Shown here: positions 7,577 to 14,109 of the stretch, piece by piece
How positions within the stretch are numbered: position 1 is the first letter of the stretch
Layout of the letters: each line of letters opens with the position of its first letter
Origin: Anaerotignum sp.
Lineage (GTDB): Bacteria; Bacillota; Clostridia; Lachnospirales; Anaerotignaceae
Assembly: GCA_020024255.1 (NCBI GenBank)
Contig: JAHHTX010000053.1
Coordinates: 1-14,109, forward strand
DNA length: 14,109 nt
Direction of reading: 5' to 3'
Notes under the pieces: model-generated
What the model was told of the DNA's origin: nothing
The model's input: the letters and a program-made list of their open reading frames with translations, nothing else
Database searches by the model: none
Position numbers and translations under genes: made by a program

Positions 7577-8560
7577 TTAAAACCCCTTTGGGTGATTTTT
7601 GTGCCAATTCCACGCAGAGGCGATAATTTCTTCCAAACTGTCATGTGTAGGATTCCAACCCAGCACCTTTTTCGCCTTTTCACTAGATGCAATCAGCTGT
7701 GCAGGGTCGCCGGCACGCCGTTCCACTTCCTTTGCCGGAATGGGGTGCCCTGTTACCTTTCTTGCTGTTTCGATAACCTCTCGAACGGAAAATCCAACGC
7801 CATTGCCCAGATTGAAAATGTTACTTTCTCCACCCTTTAAGAGGTAGTCTACTGCCAGAATATGTGCTTCTGCCAAATCTGTTACATGAATGTAATCACG
7901 AATGCAGGTACCATCTGGAGTGGGATAATCGTTGCCGAAAATGCTTATAAACTCTCTCTGTCCGTTTGGCACTTGCAAAATCAGTGGAATTAAATGACTT
8001 TCTGGATGATGTGCTTCCCCAATATTGCCGCTTTTATGTGCACCGCAAGCGTTGAAATACCGCAATGATACATATCGCAGTCCGCTTGCTTTTGCTGTCC
8101 ATTTAAACATTTTTTCCATTGCCAATTTTGTTTCGCCATAAGGATTTGTGGGTTCCGTATGGTCATTTTCCATAATCGGCACACGTTCCGGCTCTCCATA
8201 AGTTGCCGCTGTAGAGGAAAAAACAAATTTATCTATGCCACACTCTACCATAACTTCCAGCATAGCTCTTGTTTTGCATAGATTATTTTCATAATACTTG
8301 AGGGGGTTTTCTACGCTTTCCCCTACCAAAGAATATGCGGCAAAATGAATAACTGCCTCAATGTTTTCTTTCTCAAAAACGCCATTCAAAAAAGGCTGAT
8401 CACAAATATCTCCTTGGTAAAACTTTGCTTCAGGATGAACTGCTTCCTTATGCCCAGTTTCCAGATTGTCCACTACGACTACTTCTCTGCCCGCTTCACA
8501 AAGTGCATATACGGTATGTGAACCAATATAACCTGCACCACCTAATACTAAAATTGCCAT
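7577..8560 (-). CDS. galE: UDP-glucose 4-epimerase
   Basis: GalE interconverts UDP-galactose and UDP-glucose, regenerating the UDP-glucose that GalT consumes. From the chosen ATG the protein is 327 residues, typical for GalE. It begins MAILVLGGAGYIGSH with the GxxGxxG NAD-binding loop (7-13). The short-chain dehydrogenase triad is present: SST at 115-117 and YGETK with Y141 and K145. The start at 8558-8560 is supported by AAGGAG about 10 bases upstream and by the NAD motif sitting at the N-terminus. A longer frame exists upstream but lies inside galK. The gap to galK is only 7 bp and the galE ribosome binding site lies in the last codons of galK, which suggests translational coupling. Confidence 0.96.
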   Translation of the reverse strand: MAILVLGGAGYIGSHTVYALCEAGREVVVVDNLETGHKEAVHPEAKFYQGDICDQPFLNGVFEKENIEAVIHFAAYSLVGESVENPLKYYENNLCKTRAMLEVMVECGIDKFVFSSTAATYGEPERVPIMENDHTEPTNPYGETKLAMEKMFKWTAKASGLRYVSLRYFNACGAHKSGNIGEAHHPESHLIPLILQVPNGQREFISIFGNDYPTPDGTCIRDYIHVTDLAEAHILAVDYLLKGGESNIFNLGNGVGFSVREVIETARKVTGHPIPAKEVERRAGDPAQLIASSEKAKKVLGWNPTHDSLEEIIASAWNWHKNHPKGF

Positions 8561-8567
8561 ACTTTTC

Positions 8568-9830
8568 TCACTCCTTCTCCAATTCGATACCACCAGCCTG
8601 TCTGATGGACAACACATGACAACAACCTTTTCCCACTGCATCTTCCATCTGTGCAACGAAATGATTTAAAATATCATTGGGTACAAATGCTTGTATGGTG
8701 CCTGCAAAACCACCACCATGCACACGGAATGCACCTTTTCCCTGCAATGCTGCCTGTGCCGCCATTAACGTGTATGCAACTTCTTGTTGCTTGATGCTGC
8801 CACTGACATACACATTTTGCAAATACATAAAAGAAGAATATCCTGATGCTGTGACGGTTTCAAAAAATTTATCAAAGTTTCCTGTTTCCAGATACATTGC
8901 CTCGTCAATGGCTCTTTGATTGTCCATAAAGAAATGATAAGCACGCAGTGTCGCCCTATCTCCTACTTTTGCTCTCACTTCTGCCATATTTTTTAAAAAC
9001 TGCTCTACTGTTACTTCACGCAAACAAGTTTTGCCAAAATATGCTGCCACTTCTTTCATTTCCATAGGAATTGCAGAATATTCATCAGACAAATCGGCAT
9101 GGTCTGCACCACTGTCTACAATACAAAGATGGTATCCAAGTCCTTCCAAATCAAACAGTAATTTTTTTACAACGGGATTTTCATTGTCTTTGAAATCAAT
9201 GGCAACCACGCCACCCACAGAGGAAGCCATCTGATCCATAAGTCCACTCATTTTTCCAAAATACACATTTTCTGCGTATTGCCCAATCTGTGCAATCTCC
9301 ACTGGTGTTAATTTGTCATCACAATACATTTTACTGATTGCTGTTCCCACCAATACTTCATACGCTGCTGAAGAAGAAATTCCAGAGCCTTTCAACACAT
9401 TGGAAACGGTATACATATCAAATCCGCCTACTGTGTATCCCATATCACAGATTTTCGCTGCCACGCCACGAATCAGAGATGCCGTTGTATTTTTTTCTTC
9501 CTCTTTTACATCTGCAAGGTCATTCAAATGAATTTCTTCCATGCCATATCCCTCAGAAAAAATCCGAATTACACCGCTGTCATTAGGCAAAGCTGCGCCT
9601 ACAATATCCAAATCCACTGCCGCTGCCAAAACGCATCCTTTTTGGTGATCCGTGTGATTCCCACCAATTTCTGTACGACCTGGTGCAGAAAAAAATCTCA
9701 TCGGCTGTGTACCAAAAATTTTTATAAAGCCATTTTCTACATCTTGCAAACGACGCAGGTAAACATTCTCATTTTCCATAAAACGAGGATATGCCGCCAT
9801 CAGGCTTTCTTTTTTCCAATTTTTCACCAT
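8568..9830 (-). CDS. galK: Galactokinase (clostridial-type motif variant)
   Basis: GalK phosphorylates alpha-D-galactose at C1 with ATP. The protein is 420 residues, somewhat longer than E. coli GalK (about 380). GHMP-kinase motifs are all present: the galactokinase signature APGRTEIGGNHTDH (49-62), the ATP loop GSGISSSAA (148-156), the catalytic Asp in GLMDQMAS (D199) and the C-terminal HGGGFAGT (371-378). The signature differs from the classical GRxNLIGEHTDY: the Glu is Asn (N58), while His59 and Asp61 are kept. AGAGGA about 10 bases upstream supports the ATG start. It lies 18 bp after the unknown membrane protein gene and overlaps functionally with the galE ribosome binding site. Confidence 0.95.
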   Translation of the reverse strand: MVKNWKKESLMAAYPRFMENENVYLRRLQDVENGFIKIFGTQPMRFFSAPGRTEIGGNHTDHQKGCVLAAAVDLDIVGAALPNDSGVIRIFSEGYGMEEIHLNDLADVKEEEKNTTASLIRGVAAKICDMGYTVGGFDMYTVSNVLKGSGISSSAAYEVLVGTAISKMYCDDKLTPVEIAQIGQYAENVYFGKMSGLMDQMASSVGGVVAIDFKDNENPVVKKLLFDLEGLGYHLCIVDSGADHADLSDEYSAIPMEMKEVAAYFGKTCLREVTVEQFLKNMAEVRAKVGDRATLRAYHFFMDNQRAIDEAMYLETGNFDKFFETVTASGYSSFMYLQNVYVSGSIKQQEVAYTLMAAQAALQGKGAFRVHGGGFAGTIQAFVPNDILNHFVAQMEDAVGKGCCHVLSIRQAGGIELEKE

Positions 9831-9848
9831 GTTCCCAATTCCTCTCTT

Positions 9849-10178
9849 TTACCGATAAACTATCCCAACAACAAGAGCAATCACCAGTGCTACTGCCAGT
9901 ACAGCTACCACTTTATTCATTGTCCCCAGTGATACATCTATTCTGTCATATAGGTTGTATTTTGCTTTTGCAATTGCATCTTCTGCCTTATGCAGTTTAC
10001 TTGCCTTTTCGTCCAATTCCCGTTCTCGTTCCTCTAACTGCCGTTGTTTTTCCTCCAGCTCTTCCACAGTCAAATTCTCTTGATTCTTATATTCCTCCAC
10101 AAACTTCCTCCCATCCTTATTGCTTATTGCAACAATTCCCCCGTCACCGAATATCGGCATACGGGGGACATTGTCCAT
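9849..10178 (-). CDS. Unknown small coiled-coil protein with a C-terminal membrane anchor
   Basis: I do not recognise this 109-residue protein. It has three parts: a short N-terminal segment (1-30) with Gly and Ile residues (PIFGDGGIVAIS), a highly charged Glu/Lys/Arg/Gln helix (about 33-72), and one hydrophobic helix at the extreme C-terminus (about 90-107, VVAVLAVALVIALVVGIVY). The charged helix has a perfect heptad repeat, L41-L48-L55-L62-I69, so it should form a coiled coil and probably oligomerise. With no signal peptide, it resembles a tail-anchored protein. I start at the ATG at 10176-10178, with GGAAG seven bases upstream. The frame is open further up, but only inside mglC. It lies 22 bp after mglC and 18 bp before galK, so it is an integral operon member. 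A role at the transporter is conceivable but not shown. Confidence 0.75.
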   Translation of the reverse strand: MDNVPRMPIFGDGGIVAISNKDGRKFVEEYKNQENLTVEELEEKQRQLEERERELDEKASKLHKAEDAIAKAKYNLYDRIDVSLGTMNKVVAVLAVALVIALVVGIVYR

Positions 10179-10200
10179 TACGGTACTTCCATACCCATTC

Positions 10201-11211
10201 TTATTTCTTTGCAATATATTTTCGTACGTCAATCGCAACAGCAAGAATAATAATCAAACCTTTGATGATATACTGCAAATAAGCATTGATGCCCAGATAG
10301 TACAAGCTGTAGTTAATTACCTGCAAAATAACAACACCTATCAAAATTCCGGGTATGGTACCAACACCACCGGAGAAGGATACACCACCAATTACACAAC
10401 CGGAAATCGCATCTAAGTCATAGTTTGTACCTGTAGCAGTTGTAACACTCTGGATACGACCTGCTTCCAAGAATGCCGCAATCCCATACAAAATACCTGC
10501 AACAAGATAAATCAGCATAATATTTTTCGCTACATTTACACCGGATACGGCTGCCGCCTCTGGATTACCGCCAATGGCAAACATATTTTTCCCCAGTGTC
10601 GTTTTATTCCAGATAAACCACATCACAACTGCACAAATAATCAGGAACAAAATCAAATGTGGGAATACACCAAAAAATTTACCATTTACTAATTCAAGGT
10701 ATCTTTTATCCAGACTGGCAATGGGCTGTGCCCCACCTTTCTGGCTGTCAATATACAGACACAATGCACCATATGCAATGAGCTGCGTCCCCAAGGTAAT
10801 GATAAATGCGTGCATATGCAGCTTGGCTACACCAAAACCGTTCAGCAGTGAGAATGCCACACAAACAATGATGGACAAGAACAATGGCACCAGTAAAAAT
10901 AAAGGATGAGATGTATCCAAATTGGGATACATACGAGATGCGTAATCCATACTCTGAAGCAAAGATGCAGAAACTGCAGCACCACAACCAAGTACACGAC
11001 CGGCAGAAAGGTCTGTCCCTGCCAATACAATAAGCCCTGCAACCCCGAGTGCCAAAATACCTCTTGTGGATGCCTGTGTCAAAATTTTCAAAAAGTTATT
11101 CATACTAAGGAAGGATTTATCTGCAATGACAACGCCGATAATCATAATCCCAAGAATAATGTATAAGGCATAGTCCAGCAGAAATTCCTGCCAGGTTTTT
11201 GTTTTATCCAT
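10201..11211 (-). CDS. mglC: Galactose/methyl-galactoside ABC transporter permease
   Basis: This is the membrane-spanning subunit of the MglBAC importer. From the chosen ATG the protein is 336 residues, the same length as E. coli MglC as I recall it, with about ten hydrophobic segments beginning at residues 14-32. The AI-2/ribose/galactose permease family signature GGVSFSGGVGTIPGILIG lies near the C-terminal quarter, and GGNPEAAAVSGVNV is the loop that contacts the ATPase. The start at 11209-11211 has GGAGG seven bases upstream; the frame extends 12 codons further but only across that ribosome binding site. It lies 16 bp after mglA. Ribose permeases are related, but the operon context supports galactose/glucose. 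Confidence 0.93.
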   Translation of the reverse strand: MDKTKTWQEFLLDYALYIILGIMIIGVVIADKSFLSMNNFLKILTQASTRGILALGVAGLIVLAGTDLSAGRVLGCGAAVSASLLQSMDYASRMYPNLDTSHPLFLLVPLFLSIIVCVAFSLLNGFGVAKLHMHAFIITLGTQLIAYGALCLYIDSQKGGAQPIASLDKRYLELVNGKFFGVFPHLILFLIICAVVMWFIWNKTTLGKNMFAIGGNPEAAAVSGVNVAKNIMLIYLVAGILYGIAAFLEAGRIQSVTTATGTNYDLDAISGCVIGGVSFSGGVGTIPGILIGVVILQVINYSLYYLGINAYLQYIIKGLIIILAVAIDVRKYIAKK

Positions 11212-11227
11212 TGTTTTACCTCCCCAA

Positions 11228-12736
11228 TTATACATACTTCGCCGCAAGGGTCATGATTTCTTCCTGCGACGTATTTTTTGCATCTACAATCCCTGTAAGA
11301 TGACCATTGCTCATAACCAGAATACGGTCACAAATACCAAGTAGTTCAGGCATTTCAGAAGATACCACAATAACACCTTTATCCTCTTGTGCCAAATCTA
11401 TAATAAGCTGATAAATTTCATACTTTGCACCTACATCAATCCCTCTTGTAGGCTCGTCCAAAAGTAGAATGTCTGGTTTTGTAAGAAGCCATTTGCCAAT
11501 GATCACCTTCTGCTGATTCCCACCGGAGAGTGTTTTGATGTGTGTCTTTTGGCTAGGCGTTTTTACATGCATACTGTCTATCACCCATGCAGTATCTTCT
11601 CTCATTTTACTACTGGAAAGGAACAATCCTCTCCTGTAATTCTTGATATTGGCAATTACAGAGTTAAACTGAATACTCATGCCACCAAAAATGCCTGTAG
11701 CACGACGTTCTTCTGTCAACATGGCAAAACCGTTTTTAATGGCATCTTTTGCATTCTTATTGACTACTCTTTTGCCATCTTTCAGTATTTCACCGCTTTC
11801 ATGATGTGCAATACCAAATATAGTCTCCAAGAGTTCTGTTCTTCTGCTTCCTACCAGTCCAGCTACACCCAATATTTCGCCTTTTCGAAGCTGGAAGTTA
11901 ACATCAATACAAGAAGGCATATATTTCCCCGTAAGATTTTTTACATCTAAAAGTATTTCACCGGGTTTGTTTGTCTTGGGCGGGAAACGTTCTGTCAAAT
12001 CACGTCCAACCATAAGCTGAATAATCTTATCCGTTGTCAACGCTTTTGCACTTTCTGTTGCAATCCATTTACCATCACGCATAATGGTAACATCATCAGA
12101 AATCTGCAAAATTTCTTCCATTTTATGACTGATATAAACCATAGCAACGCCTCTGTCCCGCAGTTTATTGATAATACGGAACAAGTGCTCTACTTCTTCA
12201 TGTGTCAAGGACGAAGTTGGCTCGTCCAAAACCAAAATCTTTGCATTATATGATACGGCCTTTGCGATTTCAACCATTTGTCTTTGAGATACGCTGAGTT
12301 TGCCGATTATAGTCTTAGGGTTTACCGGTATATCGAGTTCATCGAATACCTTTTGTGTTTCTTCATACATTTTTTTGTGGCTGACGAGTCCCATTTCTTT
12401 TGGAAATCTGCCTAGCCAAATATTTTCCATTACACTGCGTTTTAATACCTGGTTCAATTCCTGATGCACCATGGCAACGCCATTATCCAGTGCATTTTTG
12501 GGACCAGAAAAAGCGGTTTCCATACCATCTATAAAAATCGAACCGCTGTCCTGTTTATAAATACCGAACAAACATTTCATTAAGGTTGATTTTCCTGCCC
12601 CATTTTCTCCCATCAAAGCATGAACGGTTCCAGGACGCAATTTCAACATAGCATGATCCAGTGCTTTTACACCGGGAAACTGCTTCTCGATATCTGTCAT
12701 TTCCAATATATATTGTCTGTCGTTCATTGCCTTCAC
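11228..12736 (-). CDS. mglA: Galactose/methyl-galactoside ABC transporter ATP-binding protein
   Basis: This is a double-nucleotide-binding-domain ATPase that powers MglC. The protein is 502 residues from the GTG chosen here. Domain 1 has Walker A GENGAGKST (43-51), Q-loop MVHQELN (89-95), signature LSVSQ (147-151) and Walker B ILVLDEP (167-173). Domain 2 has a degenerate Walker A, AGLVGSRRTEL (292-302), with Arg where Lys is usual, as is known for sugar ATPases of this group, plus LSGGNQQK (403-410) and LLLDEP (424-429). Long stretches read like E. coli MglA, including HALMGENGAGKSTL and MPELLGI. The GTG at 12734-12736 has AAAGGA six bases upstream. The ATG three codons later (12727) is a possible alternative. 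It lies 157 bp after mglB, separated by a hairpin. Confidence 0.95.
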   Translation of the reverse strand: MKAMNDRQYILEMTDIEKQFPGVKALDHAMLKLRPGTVHALMGENGAGKSTLMKCLFGIYKQDSGSIFIDGMETAFSGPKNALDNGVAMVHQELNQVLKRSVMENIWLGRFPKEMGLVSHKKMYEETQKVFDELDIPVNPKTIIGKLSVSQRQMVEIAKAVSYNAKILVLDEPTSSLTHEEVEHLFRIINKLRDRGVAMVYISHKMEEILQISDDVTIMRDGKWIATESAKALTTDKIIQLMVGRDLTERFPPKTNKPGEILLDVKNLTGKYMPSCIDVNFQLRKGEILGVAGLVGSRRTELLETIFGIAHHESGEILKDGKRVVNKNAKDAIKNGFAMLTEERRATGIFGGMSIQFNSVIANIKNYRRGLFLSSSKMREDTAWVIDSMHVKTPSQKTHIKTLSGGNQQKVIIGKWLLTKPDILLLDEPTRGIDVGAKYEIYQLIIDLAQEDKGVIVVSSEMPELLGICDRILVMSNGHLTGIVDAKNTSQEEIMTLAAKYV

Positions 12737-12828
12737 CACACTTCCTTTATTATACCTTCTTTTGTTTGATAAAGCATTTTGTTTCCTTTCTTTCTCGGCT
12801 ATTTTTTCGTACAATCTTTATGTCAGAA

Positions 12829-12856
12829 CGCACAGTGAGGAAAACCCCACTGTGCG
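12829..12856 (-). other. Strong stem-loop between mglB and mglA
   Basis: A 9-bp perfect inverted repeat, CGCACAGTG and CACTGTGCG, has a 10-nt centre that can add two more G-C pairs past one A-C mismatch, leaving an AAAA/TTTT loop. In the transcription direction the sequence after the stem (TTCTGACATAAAG) is not a T-run, so it is not a standard terminator. It lies just after mglB, the binding-protein gene that is usually made in excess. It most likely protects the mglB 3' end or causes partial termination. The remaining roughly 90 bp toward mglA show no clear promoter. Confidence 0.75.
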
Positions 12857-12893
12857 AAAAATGATTTATCCTTATATCTCCACAAAAAAAGTA

Positions 12894-13925
12894 TTAGCCT
12901 TTGTAAGGAGCGTAAGGAATACGAACTGCAATACCTGTATCATCAAACGCATATTCTGTGCCTTCCAAGAAGTCAGCACCTGCTGCTGCGTTCAGAGCAA
13001 CTGCTGCGATTGCGTTACCCATTGCTTCACCATCCTGCAGAACAGTTGCACTCATCTGACCTTTAGAAATAGCATCTTTTGCTGCGTCTGTTGCGTCTAC
13101 ACCGATAACAGGAACGAAAGGAGCACCTTCTGCACCTGTGTTGTAGCCGATGTTGGACAGAGCTGCAATACAGCCAATTGCCATACCGTCATTGTTTGCA
13201 ATAACAAGTTCTACTTTACCTTCGTTTGCAGCCAAGATTGCTTCCATAGCCTTCTGTGCTGTTTCTGTATCCCAGTTACATACCTGTGTTTCTCCAACCT
13301 GTTCCATCTGAAGACCATTTGCAACAGCCTGATCTACGCTGTATTTTGTACGAGCAATAGCTTCAGGGTTATCAGGTTCACCCTGGAACATGGTGTACTG
13401 AATCTTACCATCACCGTTTAAATCATATTCAGGATGTTCATCAAAGATTTCTTTGATGATATCGCCCTGCATTTTACCTGCATCTGCTGCATTTGTACCA
13501 ATAAAGCAAGCTTTATCGTATGTTTTAATTGTGTCGGAATCTGGTTCTCTGTTGAAGAAGATTGTAGGAATACCTGCTGCAGATGCTTTTTCTACAACGC
13601 CGCTTGCAGCCTTTGCATCAACCATGTTTACACAAAGTACGTCCACACCTTTTTCAATCATAACATCAAGCTGGTCATTCTGTGTAGCCTGGTCATTTTT
13701 ACCATCCTGCATTTCAATCACAGCTTTGCCGTCCAAGGCTTTTGTCAGTGCATTTCTTACAGTAGAGATGTATGTGTCATCATACTTGTAAATCAATACC
13801 CCAACTTTAGGCAGTTCTGCGGACGCTGCATCGGCGTCTTTTTCTGCGTTGTCTGTGCCACCACAAGCCGCAAGACCCAACATCATGACTGACGCCATCA
13901 AAAGCGCCAAAAATTTCTTTTTCAT
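12894..13925 (-). CDS. mglB: Galactose/glucose-binding lipoprotein of the Mgl ABC transporter
   Basis: This is the extracellular solute-binding subunit. The protein is 343 residues with a lipoprotein signal: MKKKF, a hydrophobic core, then the lipobox LAAC with Cys21, so it should be lipid-anchored on the outer face of the membrane. The mature part matches the E. coli galactose-binding protein along its length. Examples are YKYDDTYIS (46-54), QNDQLDV (82-88), the calcium-binding loop DLNGDGKIQ (168-176), VIANNDGMA (241-249) and VIGVDA (273-278). Several ligand-contact positions differ from E. coli (see findings). An AGGAGG seven bases before the ATG is ideal. It is the first gene of the operon, downstream of an extended -10 promoter. 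Specificity for galactose/glucose is inferred from similarity and the following gal genes. Confidence 0.95.
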   Translation of the reverse strand: MKKKFLALLMASVMMLGLAACGGTDNAEKDADAASAELPKVGVLIYKYDDTYISTVRNALTKALDGKAVIEMQDGKNDQATQNDQLDVMIEKGVDVLCVNMVDAKAASGVVEKASAAGIPTIFFNREPDSDTIKTYDKACFIGTNAADAGKMQGDIIKEIFDEHPEYDLNGDGKIQYTMFQGEPDNPEAIARTKYSVDQAVANGLQMEQVGETQVCNWDTETAQKAMEAILAANEGKVELVIANNDGMAIGCIAALSNIGYNTGAEGAPFVPVIGVDATDAAKDAISKGQMSATVLQDGEAMGNAIAAVALNAAAGADFLEGTEYAFDDTGIAVRIPYAPYKG

Positions 13926-13947
13926 TTTAATTCCTCCTTTTACATTC

Positions 13948-13998
13948 GTTGCTGATTAGCAATAAAATAGTTTTGCAACATATTCATATTATTGTTGC
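13948..13998 (-). promoter_or_regulatory. Dyad cluster in the mglB leader, possible operator or attenuator
   Basis: Four related arms lie between the predicted start point and the mglB ribosome binding site. TTGCT/AGCAA (13949-13953 and 13958-13962) forms a small hairpin. GCAACA/TGTTGC (13975-13980 and 13993-13998) forms a larger one with a 12-nt centre. GTTGC at 13948-13952 can also pair with GCAAC at 13975-13979, so alternative folds exclude one another. It could be a repressor operator overlapping the start site or an RNA element. It is A/T-rich, so chance is possible. Confidence 0.4.
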
Positions 13999-14006
13999 TC
14001 TTACTC

Positions 14007-14015
14007 ATTATAACA
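14007..14015 (-). promoter_or_regulatory. Extended -10 promoter of the mgl-gal operon
   Basis: The minus strand reads TGTTATAAT, a perfect extended -10 element. No good -35 lies 16-18 bp upstream (a T-rich TTTTTA-like sequence), but the upstream region to about 14060 is rich in A- and T-tracts that could act as an UP element. The predicted start point is near position 14000, leaving a leader of about 75 nt before mglB. It is the only strong promoter-like element upstream of the operon that I see. Confidence 0.65.
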
Positions 14016-14109
14016 GATTTCTGCGTGATAAAAAACATAATTTTTTTCTATTTCCATAAAAAATCTTTGTGTAAACTCGTCATTTTTTATAAGATAATAT
14101 ACAATATAG

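Noticed and set aside
8561..8656. Longer GalE start 32 codons upstream
   Set aside because: It lies inside galK in another frame, and the NAD-binding motif belongs at the N-terminus of GalE.
10179..10244. Longer start of the small membrane protein inside mglC
   Set aside because: The extra residues are an out-of-frame shadow of the mglC end. The ATG at 10178 has a usable ribosome binding site.
12829..12856. mglB-mglA hairpin as a full Rho-independent terminator
   Set aside because: No T-run follows the stem in the transcription direction, and mglA has no clear promoter of its own, so complete termination is unlikely.
14066..14085. Possible catabolite-responsive element near TGTAAACTCGTCA
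   Set aside because: The central CG and the right half do not align with the cre consensus without inserting a base.
14067..14095. Possible divergent plus-strand promoter (TTGTGT, 17 bp, TAAGAT)
   Set aside because: The -10 matches only four of six positions in a very A/T-rich stretch, and the window ends before any gene could be seen.

Overview
The window looks like a chromosomal segment from a low-to-moderate G+C Gram-positive anaerobe, most likely a Clostridia/Lachnospiraceae-type bacterium. The reasons are strong AGGAGG-like ribosome binding sites on almost every gene, a Gram-positive-style lipoprotein sugar-binding protein, the class II (Firmicutes-type) GalT, and a ROK glucokinase with the Cys-rich zinc motif. 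The taxonomic call is inference. Every gene reads on the minus strand, so transcription runs from the high-coordinate end to the low-coordinate end.

Region 1 (14109 to about 4053) is a galactose/glucose uptake and Leloir-pathway operon. In transcription order it holds an extended -10 promoter and a dyad-rich leader, mglB (binding lipoprotein), an intercistronic hairpin, mglA (ATPase), mglC (permease), a 109-residue unknown coiled-coil membrane protein, galK, galE, galT, a ROK glucokinase and galM. Apart from the 157-bp mglB-mglA gap, the spacings are 7 to 22 bp, which fits one transcript. The genes cover the whole route. MglBAC imports galactose and glucose, GalM equilibrates anomers, GalK phosphorylates galactose, GalT and GalE convert it to glucose-1-phosphate with UDP-sugar recycling, and the ROK kinase phosphorylates glucose.

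Region 2 (about 4052 to 2822) holds a single ornithine cyclodeaminase/mu-crystallin family gene followed by a clear intrinsic terminator. I see no good terminator between galM and this gene, so it may be read from the gal operon or from its own unrecognised promoter.

Region 3 (2821 to 1) starts with a promoter whose upstream half overlaps that terminator. It drives recJ and apt (10 bp apart). After a 149-bp gap with its own promoter and leader comes rplS (ribosomal protein L19), which runs off the window edge.

No tRNA, rRNA, CRISPR, insertion sequence or phage signature was seen. Most of the window is well-understood metabolism. The most novel item is the unknown 109-residue membrane protein inside the sugar operon. 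Secondary points are altered ligand-pocket residues in MglB and GalK, a non-canonical active-site motif in the mu-crystallin family enzyme, and several regulatory structures.
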